Assembly: GCA_934746645.1 (NCBI GenBank)
Contig: CAKVFE010000001.1
Coordinates: 62,001-126,000 of the forward strand
Direction of reading: 5' to 3'
DNA: 64,000 nt
From: an uncultured Clostridia bacterium
GTDB lineage: Bacteria > Bacillota > Clostridia > Christensenellales > UBA1242
The notes below the pieces were generated by a model, which worked only from the letters and a program-made list of their open reading frames with translations, had not been told where the DNA came from and did no database searches. This document shows, piece by piece, positions 46,467 to 55,722 of the stretch. The translations under genes and the position numbers were made by a program. The stretch's first letter is position 1. Every line of letters starts with the position of its first letter.

Positions 46467-47015
46467 ATGAACATTACATACAATCAAAGATACCAATCAA
46501 CAGAAGAAAAGATACAAAAAGCATTGTTTTCTTTACTAAAAATTAGAAAATACAACGATATATCAATTAAAGAAATCTGTTATGAAGCTGGTATCAACAG
46601 AAGTTCGTTTTATTCGCATTATTATGATATAAACGATTTAATGATAAAAACAGAACAAAAGTTGTCAAAAGAGATATCAAAAATATTTAATCCCAACCTA
46701 CTTTGGGACGAAAAAGTATTTGAAAATCTTTTTGAATTTCTACTAAAAAACAGAGATTTTTATAAAAGTTATTTAGAAACAAACGAACAAACTTTTATGG
46801 AAGCCAATGATTTTACTAGTTATATTACTTTAATGAACAAACGCACACTTAAGTTAGATTTTAATGACAACGAAAAAATATATCATATGGCATTTTTTGC
46901 TGGTGGTATAAAAGCAATGTCTAAAACTTGGTTAAAAACTGGTTGTAAAGAAACTCCAGCAGAAATGGCAAAGATACTTACAAATGAATATAAAATTAAT
47001 TCAAAATATTTTTAA
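46467..47015 (+). CDS. TetR/AcrR-family transcriptional regulator
   Basis: 182 residues. The N-terminal helix-turn-helix is typical: STEEKIQKALFSLL, then YNDISIKEICYEAGINRSSF and YSHYYDINDLM. The C-terminal ligand domain resembles the TetR_C_7/33 type, with FLLKNRDFYKSYLE and AFFAGGIKAMSKTWLKTGC, common in Clostridia. It is divergent from the membrane-protein operon and 87 bases upstream of a TPR gene on the same strand, so either may be a target. Start ATG with AGAGGT. Confidence 0.88.
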   Translation: MNITYNQRYQSTEEKIQKALFSLLKIRKYNDISIKEICYEAGINRSSFYSHYYDINDLMIKTEQKLSKEISKIFNPNLLWDEKVFENLFEFLLKNRDFYKSYLETNEQTFMEANDFTSYITLMNKRTLKLDFNDNEKIYHMAFFAGGIKAMSKTWLKTGCKETPAEMAKILTNEYKINSKYF

Positions 47016-47102
47016 ATTGGATATATCTTTAAGAGTAAAAAGTATGTTTGAATAAATTGGAAAAATATGTTACTATATTAATAGATTTAAAAGGGGTAAA
47101 AT

Positions 47103-48185
47103 ATGAACGACAATCAAAAAGGTACAGATATTTCTGAGATATACTTTGTAACAATGGACAATTTGGACCATTATATTGAAGATAACACGCTTCCACAATC
47201 TGACGAAACAATAATTGAGCGTGCACAACTAGATTTAAGATTGGCAAGAAAAGAAGATATAGCAAGTAAAAAAAGAATGTTGTACAATAATGTATTTATA
47301 TCTTTAAAAAAGATAGACTCGAACAAGGACAACTTCCCTTATACTTTATATTTAACTGCTTCTTATGAGAGATTTACATTAGACTTACATTATAATGCAA
47401 AAGAATTGGTTGAATCTGATATAGCCAAATTAGACGATTTTTACAATCAACTATCTAAAGAAAATAAAGATAAGTGTATTCCACTTTATTGTTTAAGTTT
47501 GATACAATATACAGACTATTTAATGAACAACAACGACATTGAAAATGCTGTTGATGTAGCTACAAAAATCATAACTATAGGCAAAGGTTTTGATGATGAC
47601 AACACCCTACTTGCTAGATGCAAAGCATACTCAACTATTGGTAGTCTTATGTTTTCAATTCAAAATTTTGACCAAGCTAAAGCTTATATGGGAGAAGCTT
47701 TACAATGTATATTAAAAGCTTCTGACCAATGCACAAGAAAAACAAACCTAACTGCCACATTAGCATTTAATATTGGTAATGTATATTTTCAATCTAATGA
47801 ATTGGATTATGCAGAAAAGTGTTTTCAAAGAGCAATAAATATATGCAGATATGAAGATTTTGAAGACAAATTTGAAATATGGCAATATGCTAGCAATTAT
47901 TATGCTCAACTCTTAGTTAGCAGAAATCAATACAAAGAAGCAATAGATGAGTATCAAAAATTTATAGATGAAACATCACAGTACAATGATGACTATGCAA
48001 TCAATAGAAAAAGTGAATTTTTATATAGAATCGCATTAATCAATTATAAATTTTTAAACGATTCCGACACTGCCCTTATATATTTAAACAAAGCAAAAGA
48101 CGAAACTGCAAAAGCTAAGGACGAAAACAGTATTTCTGGGATAAAATCAACAATACAAGAATTGATAGACGATTTAACAAAATAG
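47103..48185 (+). CDS. Tetratricopeptide repeat protein
   Basis: 360 residues, cytoplasmic. Residues about 125-345 contain TPR-like helical pairs; the clearest repeats are LAFNIGNVYFQSNELDYAEK followed by CFQRAINIC, and YAQLLVSRNQYKEAIDEYQK. The first 120 residues are helical and acidic, with no enzymatic motif. TPR proteins are scaffolds; no partner is evident. Start ATG with AAGGGG. It follows the TetR gene and ends in a strong terminator. Confidence 0.75.
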   Translation: MNDNQKGTDISEIYFVTMDNLDHYIEDNTLPQSDETIIERAQLDLRLARKEDIASKKRMLYNNVFISLKKIDSNKDNFPYTLYLTASYERFTLDLHYNAKELVESDIAKLDDFYNQLSKENKDKCIPLYCLSLIQYTDYLMNNNDIENAVDVATKIITIGKGFDDDNTLLARCKAYSTIGSLMFSIQNFDQAKAYMGEALQCILKASDQCTRKTNLTATLAFNIGNVYFQSNELDYAEKCFQRAINICRYEDFEDKFEIWQYASNYYAQLLVSRNQYKEAIDEYQKFIDETSQYNDDYAINRKSEFLYRIALINYKFLNDSDTALIYLNKAKDETAKAKDENSISGIKSTIQELIDDLTK

Positions 48186-48190
48186 TCAAT

Positions 48191-48222
48191 AAAAAAGAGT
48201 CTTATAATTAGACTCTTTTTTT
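48191..48222 (+). terminator. Intrinsic terminator of the TPR gene
   Basis: A 12-bp stem, AAAAAAGAGTCT / AGACTCTTTTTT (48191-48202, 48210-48221), 7-base loop, followed by T. Confidence 0.85.
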
Positions 48223-48326
48223 GTTATATTTTGCTATTATTTTTTTATTTAATTTTACTTTTGTATTTATAACTATATTATTGTTTTGGACACACTAATA
48301 CAAATACACTTAAGTTGAAATAAAAC

Positions 48327-51059
48327 TTATATAATATTATGCACTTTTAATTTTAGATACAAAACTATATCACTTGTAACTAATTGGTCATATCTAGTAG
48401 TGCAAGACTTATCAATATACAAGCCATCAAAAACAAAACCTGTTTTGACTATATCGTCAACGATGATTCTTCTATTATTGTATACATACAAATAATAATT
48501 TTCATTATTGCTAGAATCAATTATTTTTACTTTATGATAATTGTTAAGTCCACTTAAAGATGTTTCGTATGGAGCACTTAATTTTGAAAAACCTAAGCAG
48601 TTGCCAGCAACCCACAAATCTCCAGTTGATGGATTAACTCTTAAACATAATGGCTCAGCACCACCTTGTATACCTGTAACTATAGAGTTGGTATTGTTGG
48701 CGTTGATGACATAAAAAGTTTTACCACCATCACAAGATCTAAAGGTTGAAGCATCTGCTCTATATTTATAATTAGCACCACCAGCATAAACTATGTTAGT
48801 ATTGTTTGGGTCAACAGCTACAGTAGTAAGTCTATGTTGAAAATATGTATCTGTGCCAAGACCTTCTCCAATATAACTATCTTTATCAATATATGAAGTT
48901 GGAATATTGTGAGTTATCTCTTCTACTCTATTATTATCATTAACATATATCTTAAATAAAGCTTTCCATTGGCAAGTAACATAAATGATTTTGTTGACAC
49001 TATCAAATGCCAAATCACTTATATATGCGTTGTTCCACCAAGGACAAATATCAGTAGACTCTGCTACAACATTCCAAGTTTCGCCATCATCAGCAGAAGT
49101 AACAACTTGCCCCAATGTATCATTGATACCATACAATTGACCAGTGATATTATCGTGAGCGTATACACCAGTAACACCTGACATTGGACTCCAATTTTGT
49201 CCCATATCACTACTCTTTAAATTAGCACAAAATAAAATATTTTTGTCTTTCATAGATTGATAACTAGAATAACTTGCTTGTTCCATCATTCGAGATACAC
49301 CATCAGGTCTTATATAACCTTTAGTTATTTTATGGTTATCATCTATAACTATATTATTAGTTTCGCCAGCATCAAACGATACTGTAACATATCTTTCCGA
49401 ACTATTCCTTGGAGCAAAAACTCCAAACAAAACATTTTCACTAGCACCATATCCACCATAAATATTTGCACTATCATTAAGTGGATTGTCTTTACTTAAA
49501 TTTAAATATTTCCAAGTTTTGCCACCATCAACAGTCAATGCTCCACAGTAGTCTTGAGAGCCAAAATACATTATATTATTGTTATACAAATTAAAGTTGA
49601 ATTTGCCACCACACATAATACCATTGATACCATTTGAGTTCCAATAAAAAGATTTGCCTGCATCACGAGAAACACTAAGCCAATCATTTTCAAAATCAAA
49701 CACAGTATTTTCATCTGCATAAGACCAATAAAAATTCATACGGCGATTGGAATATGGTAGCATATTATAATCTTTATTTTCATCAACTTTTAGTTTGTTT
49801 GGTGTAGAAATATTAAATGTATTACCACCATCATTAGAATATAAAACTGTATGTGAAGCACTTTCCCAATATAGTGAGTTGGTCATAACAATAACCATAT
49901 TATTGGTATTAATTGGGCTAACTTTTATATTATAAACTTTATGTACATCTGATGAGAAATGATACAAACATTTGTCATCACTACCACCTTTTACATAATG
50001 CCATTGCCAATTTTCACTTATCAAATGAGTATTGCCTGCATCTGGGTCTAATGATGTACCACCAGTAAGTGTTGTATGCAAATTTAAGTTATTATTTTCA
50101 TAAATGTATATTTTAGCATATGTAGGTATGTTATTACTATTTGGCTGTTGATTAACAAGAATATATGCTTTATTGTCAATAACATCTAGTCCAGTGACAT
50201 TATCCTGTAGTATATTGATAAATGTTTCACCTTTATCTTTACTAACAAACAAACCATCACTATTGCCACAATAGACACTTCCTTGATTGTCTACCTTTAC
50301 AATACTATCACCCAAATCCTTATTAATTTGGTTCCAAGTCACGCCACCATCTGTGGATTTGTACAATCCTTTATTGTCATCAGTAAGCACACTTGTTGTG
50401 ATGTCAAGTTTTTCAATAAGTGACAAATACAATATACTTGAGCCACCTAATTGGCTTGAATAACTTGTAGGATCATAAGCTAAATCTTCAATAGTATTTC
50501 TATGTCCATTAATTGGAAAGTGTTTGCTAAAATTCCAAGTTTCGCCAGCATCTAAACTATAATACATTCCGGTTGTATATGATGTTCGACCGCCATTAAC
50601 ACCAAAAGCAACAACTCTATTACGATTGTTTGGGTCAATCTGAATATCGCATATACCGTGTGAATATAACCCCTTATTGGATTTATACCAAGTGTTGCCA
50701 CCATCTGTAGATTTAAATATCCCACCTACATCTGTACCATAAAAAATAAGTTTGCCGTCTACATTATCGCCAGCTATACAAAGTGGCCATTGCGCACCTT
50801 CACCACCTTTTATTCCACGATCCAACAACTCTTGACTAACAATAGGTATTTCTTCCCAAGAGCTTATATTGCTACTATTGTCAGCATCTACATCTTTAAC
50901 TTTTTGCAAAGTATAATTTTCTTCTTGTGTATTATCTTCATCATCTCCACTATGGGGTGGCTTGTTATTCTTTTTTATAAAATATATGCCAACACCCAAC
51001 GCAATAGACAATACTAAAATACAAGAAATAATAATAAATAATATTTTCTTTTTACGCAT
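48327..51059 (-). CDS. Membrane-anchored Asp-box (BNR) beta-propeller protein with InlB-type C-terminal repeat
   Basis: 910 residues. A basic N-terminus and hydrophobic helix (residues about 6-28) form a signal anchor, followed by an acidic linker. At least ten Asp-box motifs of the type S-x-D-G-G-x-T-W occur, for example STDGGNTWYKS, SLDAGETWNFS, SNDGGNTF, TVDGGKTWKYL, SADDGETWNVV and SCDGGKTFYVI, as in GH74-type xyloglucanases, sialidases and sortilin propellers. The last 70 residues (VKTGFVFDGLYIDKSC...TSDIVLYLKL) match a Listeria-Bacteroides InlB B-repeat. Inference: an exported carbohydrate-active or binding protein; I cannot assign catalytic residues. Start ATG with a weak AGAG site. 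Confidence 0.8.
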   Translation of the reverse strand: MRKKKILFIIISCILVLSIALGVGIYFIKKNNKPPHSGDDEDNTQEENYTLQKVKDVDADNSSNISSWEEIPIVSQELLDRGIKGGEGAQWPLCIAGDNVDGKLIFYGTDVGGIFKSTDGGNTWYKSNKGLYSHGICDIQIDPNNRNRVVAFGVNGGRTSYTTGMYYSLDAGETWNFSKHFPINGHRNTIEDLAYDPTSYSSQLGGSSILYLSLIEKLDITTSVLTDDNKGLYKSTDGGVTWNQINKDLGDSIVKVDNQGSVYCGNSDGLFVSKDKGETFINILQDNVTGLDVIDNKAYILVNQQPNSNNIPTYAKIYIYENNNLNLHTTLTGGTSLDPDAGNTHLISENWQWHYVKGGSDDKCLYHFSSDVHKVYNIKVSPINTNNMVIVMTNSLYWESASHTVLYSNDGGNTFNISTPNKLKVDENKDYNMLPYSNRRMNFYWSYADENTVFDFENDWLSVSRDAGKSFYWNSNGINGIMCGGKFNFNLYNNNIMYFGSQDYCGALTVDGGKTWKYLNLSKDNPLNDSANIYGGYGASENVLFGVFAPRNSSERYVTVSFDAGETNNIVIDDNHKITKGYIRPDGVSRMMEQASYSSYQSMKDKNILFCANLKSSDMGQNWSPMSGVTGVYAHDNITGQLYGINDTLGQVVTSADDGETWNVVAESTDICPWWNNAYISDLAFDSVNKIIYVTCQWKALFKIYVNDNNRVEEITHNIPTSYIDKDSYIGEGLGTDTYFQHRLTTVAVDPNNTNIVYAGGANYKYRADASTFRSCDGGKTFYVINANNTNSIVTGIQGGAEPLCLRVNPSTGDLWVAGNCLGFSKLSAPYETSLSGLNNYHKVKIIDSSNNENYYLYVYNNRRIIVDDIVKTGFVFDGLYIDKSCTTRYDQLVTSDIVLYLKLKVHNII

Positions 51060-51157
51060 AAATGTTTTTCTCTTTTGTTACAATTTATTAACTTTGTTAA
51101 GTCTACACGACTTTACTTGATTAGTCAAATATTATCCTAAAAAGTTAAAGTCAAAAA

Positions 51158-51190
51158 ATAAAAGCAGTGGTTAGTATCCCCTGCTTTTAT
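51158..51190 (-). terminator. Intrinsic terminator of the MATE fusion gene
   Basis: A 10-bp stem ATAAAAGCAG / CTGCTTTTAT (51158-51167, 51181-51190) followed by TTTTTG on the minus strand. Confidence 0.75.
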
Positions 51191-51209
51191 AACTATAATA
51201 CAAATTTAA

Positions 51210-53174
51210 TTATATTTTTTTATTTGATTTAAGATAATCACAGATTGCTTCAACAACTTTTTCATTGCCTACAGAACAGTCAATACTCAAATCAAAATTG
51301 TTTTCGTCACCCCATTTGTTGTTGGTGATTATTTCGTAGTAATTAGCTCTTGCTTTGTCACTTGATAATATATGTTTTTTAGCTTCTTCAATACTATCTC
51401 CATAGTTATTAACAATATTATTAGTTCTGTACTCCATAGGAGCATACAAGAATATTTTTACCACATTACTATAATTACGAAGTACATAATCAGCACATCT
51501 TCCAACAATAACAAACGAATTATTGTCGTCATTAGCCAATGATTTAATAATTTCGTTTTGAGCGATTATGCTGTCTTTTTGAGCGTCAAGTGATAGATAC
51601 AAATCATAATCATTGTCTTCACTTTCATTAACATAAGCTTTATTCAAACCACGCTTTTTAGCTTCTAACATAGAAGACTGTTTGTCATAGAAATTAATAT
51701 TCAATTTTTTAGCCAACATTTCGCCAATATGTTTTCCGTTAGTTCCGTGTTGTCTTGATATTGTAATAATCAAGTTTTTATTGTTTATACTTTCTTCTAC
51801 ACTTATTGTATCTATTTTGTTTTTCTCTGCATTTTTTAAGAATATAAATGCAAACACTGATGTCAAAACTTCAGCAATTAAGAATGTCCACCAAACAATA
51901 TTGATAACATTGTTTGACAATGTAAACAAATATGCAACTGGGAATACAAATACTACCAATCTTAATAATGATAAGATAAGAGGTTTTGTAGCATAACCTA
52001 ATGCTTGTAATACACCTTGAATAGCTACAATATATCCCATAAAGACAAAACTAATTGCACCTATACGAGTAGCTTTTTCACATACGCTAATTAATGCTGT
52101 AGATGCACCACCTGATAAAGCAAATAGTTGCGCCAATGGTCTAGCTATAATCTCAAATACAACAGTAATAACTGCCATAACAATTAAAGTGTCAGTGATA
52201 CCATATTTTATACAATCTTGAGATCTCTTTTTATCTTTCATACCATAATTGAATGACAATATAGTAATTATAGCGTTAGACAATCCAAAAGCCGACAACA
52301 ATGCTATATTTTGAATTTTGTAATAAATACCAAACGAACCAACCAATATAGTTGTATCAACTTTTGCTAGTCCCAAAATAGCATTCATACCAGCCATCAT
52401 TACTGACAACATTGCTTGCATCAATGCAGCAGATACACCTATCTTGTATATTCCTTTGATTATAGAAAATTTTGGTTTGATATATTTGATGTTGCCACTA
52501 ATTTCGTGATTAGAAAAATAATGGAAACACATAGCAACTATTAAAGATATAAATTGTCCAATTACAGTTGCCCAAGCAGCACCGTTTACACCCATATTAA
52601 GTGGGAATATAAACACATAATCCAAAACAATATTAGCGACAGCACCAGAAATTTGTGCTATTGTTGAAAACATTGTTTTACCAGTTGCTTGCAAAAATCT
52701 TTCATAAACAGTATATCCAATAGAACCTAAAGACAAACAACAACATATTTTTAAATAAGTTGAACCCATCTTAATAACTTGTTGGTCTTTAGTAAATAAT
52801 TGTATAAACCATTTTGATAAAAACAACCCAAACAATAAAAAGACACAATATATAACTAAGCTTAAAAATATGCCATTACCAGCAATACTACTTATCTTTT
52901 CTTTATCTTTCTCCCCTAAAGATTTTGATAGCATAGCATTGATACCAATTCCTGTACCTACACCGATAGCAATAATTAATATTTGTACTGGAAACGCTAA
53001 TGTCAATGCTTGATTGGCAAGCACTCCAGTTCCCGGAATATTGGATACAAAAATACTATCTATAACATTATATAAAGCTTGTAATACCATAGATACTATC
53101 ATTGGTAGTCCCATTTTCCAGAACAATTTTTTCAATGGCTCGACAGCCATTTTATTTTGTTTTACTTCTTCCAC
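51210..53174 (-). CDS. MATE-family transporter fused to a cytidylate-kinase-like domain
   Basis: 654 residues against about 450 for a plain MATE transporter. Residues about 10-445 are twelve membrane helices with MATE features (KMGLPMIVSMVLQALYNVID, NAMLSKSLGEKDKEK). After a short linker, residues about 465-654 form a soluble domain like Cytidylate_kin2: the P-loop-like ISRQHGTNGKHIGEMLAKKL, then VIVGRCADYVLRNYSNVVKI, typical of this AAA/kinase-like family. Start GTG at 53174 with AAGGACGG upstream; an ATG eight codons on has no site. Transported substrate and role of the kinase-like domain are unknown. A structured leader lies upstream. Both domains are in one frame without a stop. Confidence 0.85.
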   Translation of the reverse strand: MEEVKQNKMAVEPLKKLFWKMGLPMIVSMVLQALYNVIDSIFVSNIPGTGVLANQALTLAFPVQILIIAIGVGTGIGINAMLSKSLGEKDKEKISSIAGNGIFLSLVIYCVFLLFGLFLSKWFIQLFTKDQQVIKMGSTYLKICCCLSLGSIGYTVYERFLQATGKTMFSTIAQISGAVANIVLDYVFIFPLNMGVNGAAWATVIGQFISLIVAMCFHYFSNHEISGNIKYIKPKFSIIKGIYKIGVSAALMQAMLSVMMAGMNAILGLAKVDTTILVGSFGIYYKIQNIALLSAFGLSNAIITILSFNYGMKDKKRSQDCIKYGITDTLIVMAVITVVFEIIARPLAQLFALSGGASTALISVCEKATRIGAISFVFMGYIVAIQGVLQALGYATKPLILSLLRLVVFVFPVAYLFTLSNNVINIVWWTFLIAEVLTSVFAFIFLKNAEKNKIDTISVEESINNKNLIITISRQHGTNGKHIGEMLAKKLNINFYDKQSSMLEAKKRGLNKAYVNESEDNDYDLYLSLDAQKDSIIAQNEIIKSLANDDNNSFVIVGRCADYVLRNYSNVVKIFLYAPMEYRTNNIVNNYGDSIEEAKKHILSSDKARANYYEIITNNKWGDENNFDLSIDCSVGNEKVVEAICDYLKSNKKI

Positions 53175-53199
53175 AAAACACCGTCCTTATTTTTTTTAT

Positions 53200-53263
53200 G
53201 CACACAAAAAGGGTACAAGTCCAATAACTGGACTTACACCCTTTCAAGTTGCGCGTTATGTGC
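53200..53263 (-). promoter_or_regulatory. Structured leader (attenuator or riboswitch-like) of the MATE fusion gene
   Basis: On the minus strand a 15-bp stem (AAAGGGTGTAAGTCC / GGACTTGTACCCTTT, two G-U pairs; 53230-53244 and 53208-53222, 7-base loop) is followed by a U run. It is enclosed by an outer stem GCACAT / GTGTGC (53258-53263, 53200-53205), with an unpaired ACGCGCAACTTG strand between. The whole lies between a promoter and the start codon, as expected for a leader controlling expression. I do not recognise a known riboswitch class. Confidence 0.5.
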
Positions 53264-53265
53264 CG

Positions 53266-53295
53266 ATTATATCACAAATTTTTAAAAAATGTAAT
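53266..53295 (-). promoter_or_regulatory. Promoter of the MATE fusion gene
   Basis: Perfect TATAAT (53266-53271) with a weak ATTACA -35 (53290-53295) at 18 bases, on the minus strand. Transcription would start just before the structured leader. Confidence 0.55.
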
Positions 53296-53411
53296 ACAAA
53301 TTTTAAAAAATTTTTAAATTTTTTTTGAGTAATGATTATTGATAAATTTTTAATTTTATATAATTAAATAAAATATTAAAAGATGTTAAGAATAATTTTT
53401 TAATTAAAATA

Positions 53412-54332
53412 TTAAATCCAACTAGGTAATCCTACCGGATTATTTAATGATTCAATTTCTTCATATACTTGTTCTAAAAAATAATCATCATAATCCCAAT
53501 TTGCATTTTTTGTATCTTCACCAAAATCTTCACGACAAACTTCTTCAAAAAATAGTTTCATATCATTTATACAATCCATAATATATTTTTCATCAATATT
53601 CAAATATTTTAAGGCTAAACCACCATTTTCAAATTTATGCTTTTTATCACAAATCATCTCATTATATTTATTATTTAATTGTTCATAAGATTTTTTAGAA
53701 TTATGTTTTAAAAAATTCCAAACTAAATACGACTTTTCAAATGAGCTATAATATTTATTATTTTCCAAATCATTTCCACTTATTTTTTTTATTATTTTAG
53801 CAAAATCTAACCTATTAAAATTTTCTTTATTATAACCCTTTTTTATACATATTCTTAAGCACAAAGAATTAATTTGAGACATTAATTGATGAAAAAATTG
53901 TACATATATAGATCGAATAACAAATTGATATTTCCCTTCATACATTAATGATTTTGTTTTTGCAACGAATGAAGCTTCTTCTGGTTCTAAAACACCATCC
54001 ATCATTTCATTTTGTCTTATATTATCTTCAACTTCTTTAGGAGTCTTTATAACACTAATTGCTTTAGAAAATTTAGTCTCCCACAATCTTTTAATGTTTT
54101 CTAATTCGTCAATTATAATATTGTATTCATAATCATATTTTCCTATTTTTGAAGGTAAATAATATACAGTATTTCTATTATTCATTTTTTCTTTAATGAA
54201 TCCCATTGTTTTCCTATATCGTTTAGTATCTATTCTTGTTCTACCATTTTTTACAAATATTCCATAATATTCTTTTTGAAATTCATTAAATTTATCATAA
54301 TTTTTTCTTATTACTTTACTATTTCTTTTCAT
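53412..54332 (-). CDS. Unrecognised soluble helical protein
   Basis: 306 residues from the ATG at 54332, which has AAGGAG 4 bases upstream; the frame continues up to 54422 but without a site. The protein is soluble, mostly helical and rich in Lys, Asn, Tyr and Phe. A central helix pair contains FVIRSIYVQFFHQLMSQI and YLVWNFLKHNSKKSYEQL; the second resembles the R/W-N-x-x-K-H pattern of HEPN-like proteins, but this is only suggestive. No enzymatic motif is certain. Stand-alone, between the MATE gene and another unrecognised gene. Confidence 0.6.
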   Translation of the reverse strand: MKRNSKVIRKNYDKFNEFQKEYYGIFVKNGRTRIDTKRYRKTMGFIKEKMNNRNTVYYLPSKIGKYDYEYNIIIDELENIKRLWETKFSKAISVIKTPKEVEDNIRQNEMMDGVLEPEEASFVAKTKSLMYEGKYQFVIRSIYVQFFHQLMSQINSLCLRICIKKGYNKENFNRLDFAKIIKKISGNDLENNKYYSSFEKSYLVWNFLKHNSKKSYEQLNNKYNEMICDKKHKFENGGLALKYLNIDEKYIMDCINDMKLFFEEVCREDFGEDTKNANWDYDDYFLEQVYEEIESLNNPVGLPSWI

Positions 54333-54570
54333 AATTCTCCTTATAAAAAATGACACTACATAAGAAAGTATGCAATGCCATTTTAATACATACACCACTC
54401 TTGAAATTTTTGCTTTTAACAAATTAGTTTACCAATATAACATACAACTTATATTATATCAGTTCTAACAATTTCATATAGGTATAGTTTTCAACACACG
54501 CGTAGAAAACTTGTATCAATAATTTTATACTTATTTTATTTGTAAAAGTCAAATATATAGACTCAAAATA

Positions 54571-55476
54571 TTATTGCTCACTTACATTGTTATTTTCTAT
54601 TGGTTCGACATCATAAATTCTTTGGTAGTCAAAATATGCAGATGAAAGGCTTACTACTTTTCCTTTAGCTATTATGGTATTGTTTGCTAACACTTCAAAC
54701 TTAGTATTATTAGGAATTTTTGGAATGTCTTCATCAACACAATAGATATAAGCGTTGGATTGACAATACCCTGTCCAATATGTAACATATACACACATTT
54801 TTAATATTTTATCATTTCCATCAATTTTTACATCAAAAATCTTTTTAGAACCAAATGGTATATCTATATTTGTCTTTTTAAAATCACTCCATTTAATTTT
54901 GGTAAGATAAGTTGTATTTAAATTTATTTTTAAATCAGATACTGGATATTCATTTGGGTAAGCTGGAAGTTCTGTATTTAAATCGTTAAGAGCAATATCC
55001 ATACCACCATAATAACTATTGTAAGAATCAGAAATCCAACAACCATAGTCACACATTAATACTCGGTCATCTTCATCATACAATTCAAAATTATCTCTAA
55101 ACACTTTTACGCCATTATAATGCCAACGACAAAATACTAATCTACTTGTATAACTTGGATTATATAATATTTTTAATATTGAGCCTTGATATGCTTTAAG
55201 TCCATCAAGTTTGTATTCGTCAAAAATTTTTTGCATACTTGAATAGTCTTCTTTTCCTAAACTACTCTTAAGTAACTTTAACATTTTTTCATTTTGATGT
55301 TGTTGATTTTCAAATTTAGAAACACTTTTAGCCAATAAAAATATTCCTACAAATTCTACAACAACACCTATAAAACATATCCACTCATAATTTTCTACAA
55401 ATAACATTACCATTGAAACAATAAGTCCTAAAACAATTATTGCCAACGATAGAATAATCATATTTTTTCTTTTCAT
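54571..55476 (-). CDS. Unrecognised membrane protein with extracytoplasmic or cytosolic beta domain
   Basis: 301 residues. Two hydrophobic helices at about residues 6-26 and 32-52 make an N-terminal hairpin. A short helix rich in Glu and Lys follows, then a domain of about 220 residues rich in Tyr, Asp and Asn with aromatic repeats (SDSYNSYYGGMDIALNDLN). The N-terminal TM hairpin followed by a soluble domain suggests a membrane-tethered sensor or binding protein; no family recognised. Start ATG with AGGAG. Stand-alone gene. Confidence 0.6.
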   Translation of the reverse strand: MKRKNMIILSLAIIVLGLIVSMVMLFVENYEWICFIGVVVEFVGIFLLAKSVSKFENQQHQNEKMLKLLKSSLGKEDYSSMQKIFDEYKLDGLKAYQGSILKILYNPSYTSRLVFCRWHYNGVKVFRDNFELYDEDDRVLMCDYGCWISDSYNSYYGGMDIALNDLNTELPAYPNEYPVSDLKINLNTTYLTKIKWSDFKKTNIDIPFGSKKIFDVKIDGNDKILKMCVYVTYWTGYCQSNAYIYCVDEDIPKIPNNTKFEVLANNTIIAKGKVVSLSSAYFDYQRIYDVEPIENNNVSEQ

Positions 55477-55722
55477 ACTAGCTCCTACAAAACTACTACA
55501 TTCTCTAAATTAAAAAAGTTATCTTATATATTCTACTTTTACATACTATTATTAGTAACTAAATTAAGTTTAACATACTTTAGGCTGTTTGTATATTTTT
55601 ATTTTAGCAATACTTATATATAATAGATTTTTGTTAAAGCAGAAAAACAATAAGATAATCAAATTTGTTTGTTAATGAATAATAATTATAATAAAATAAA
55701 TTAAATTATTAATGGAGAATAT

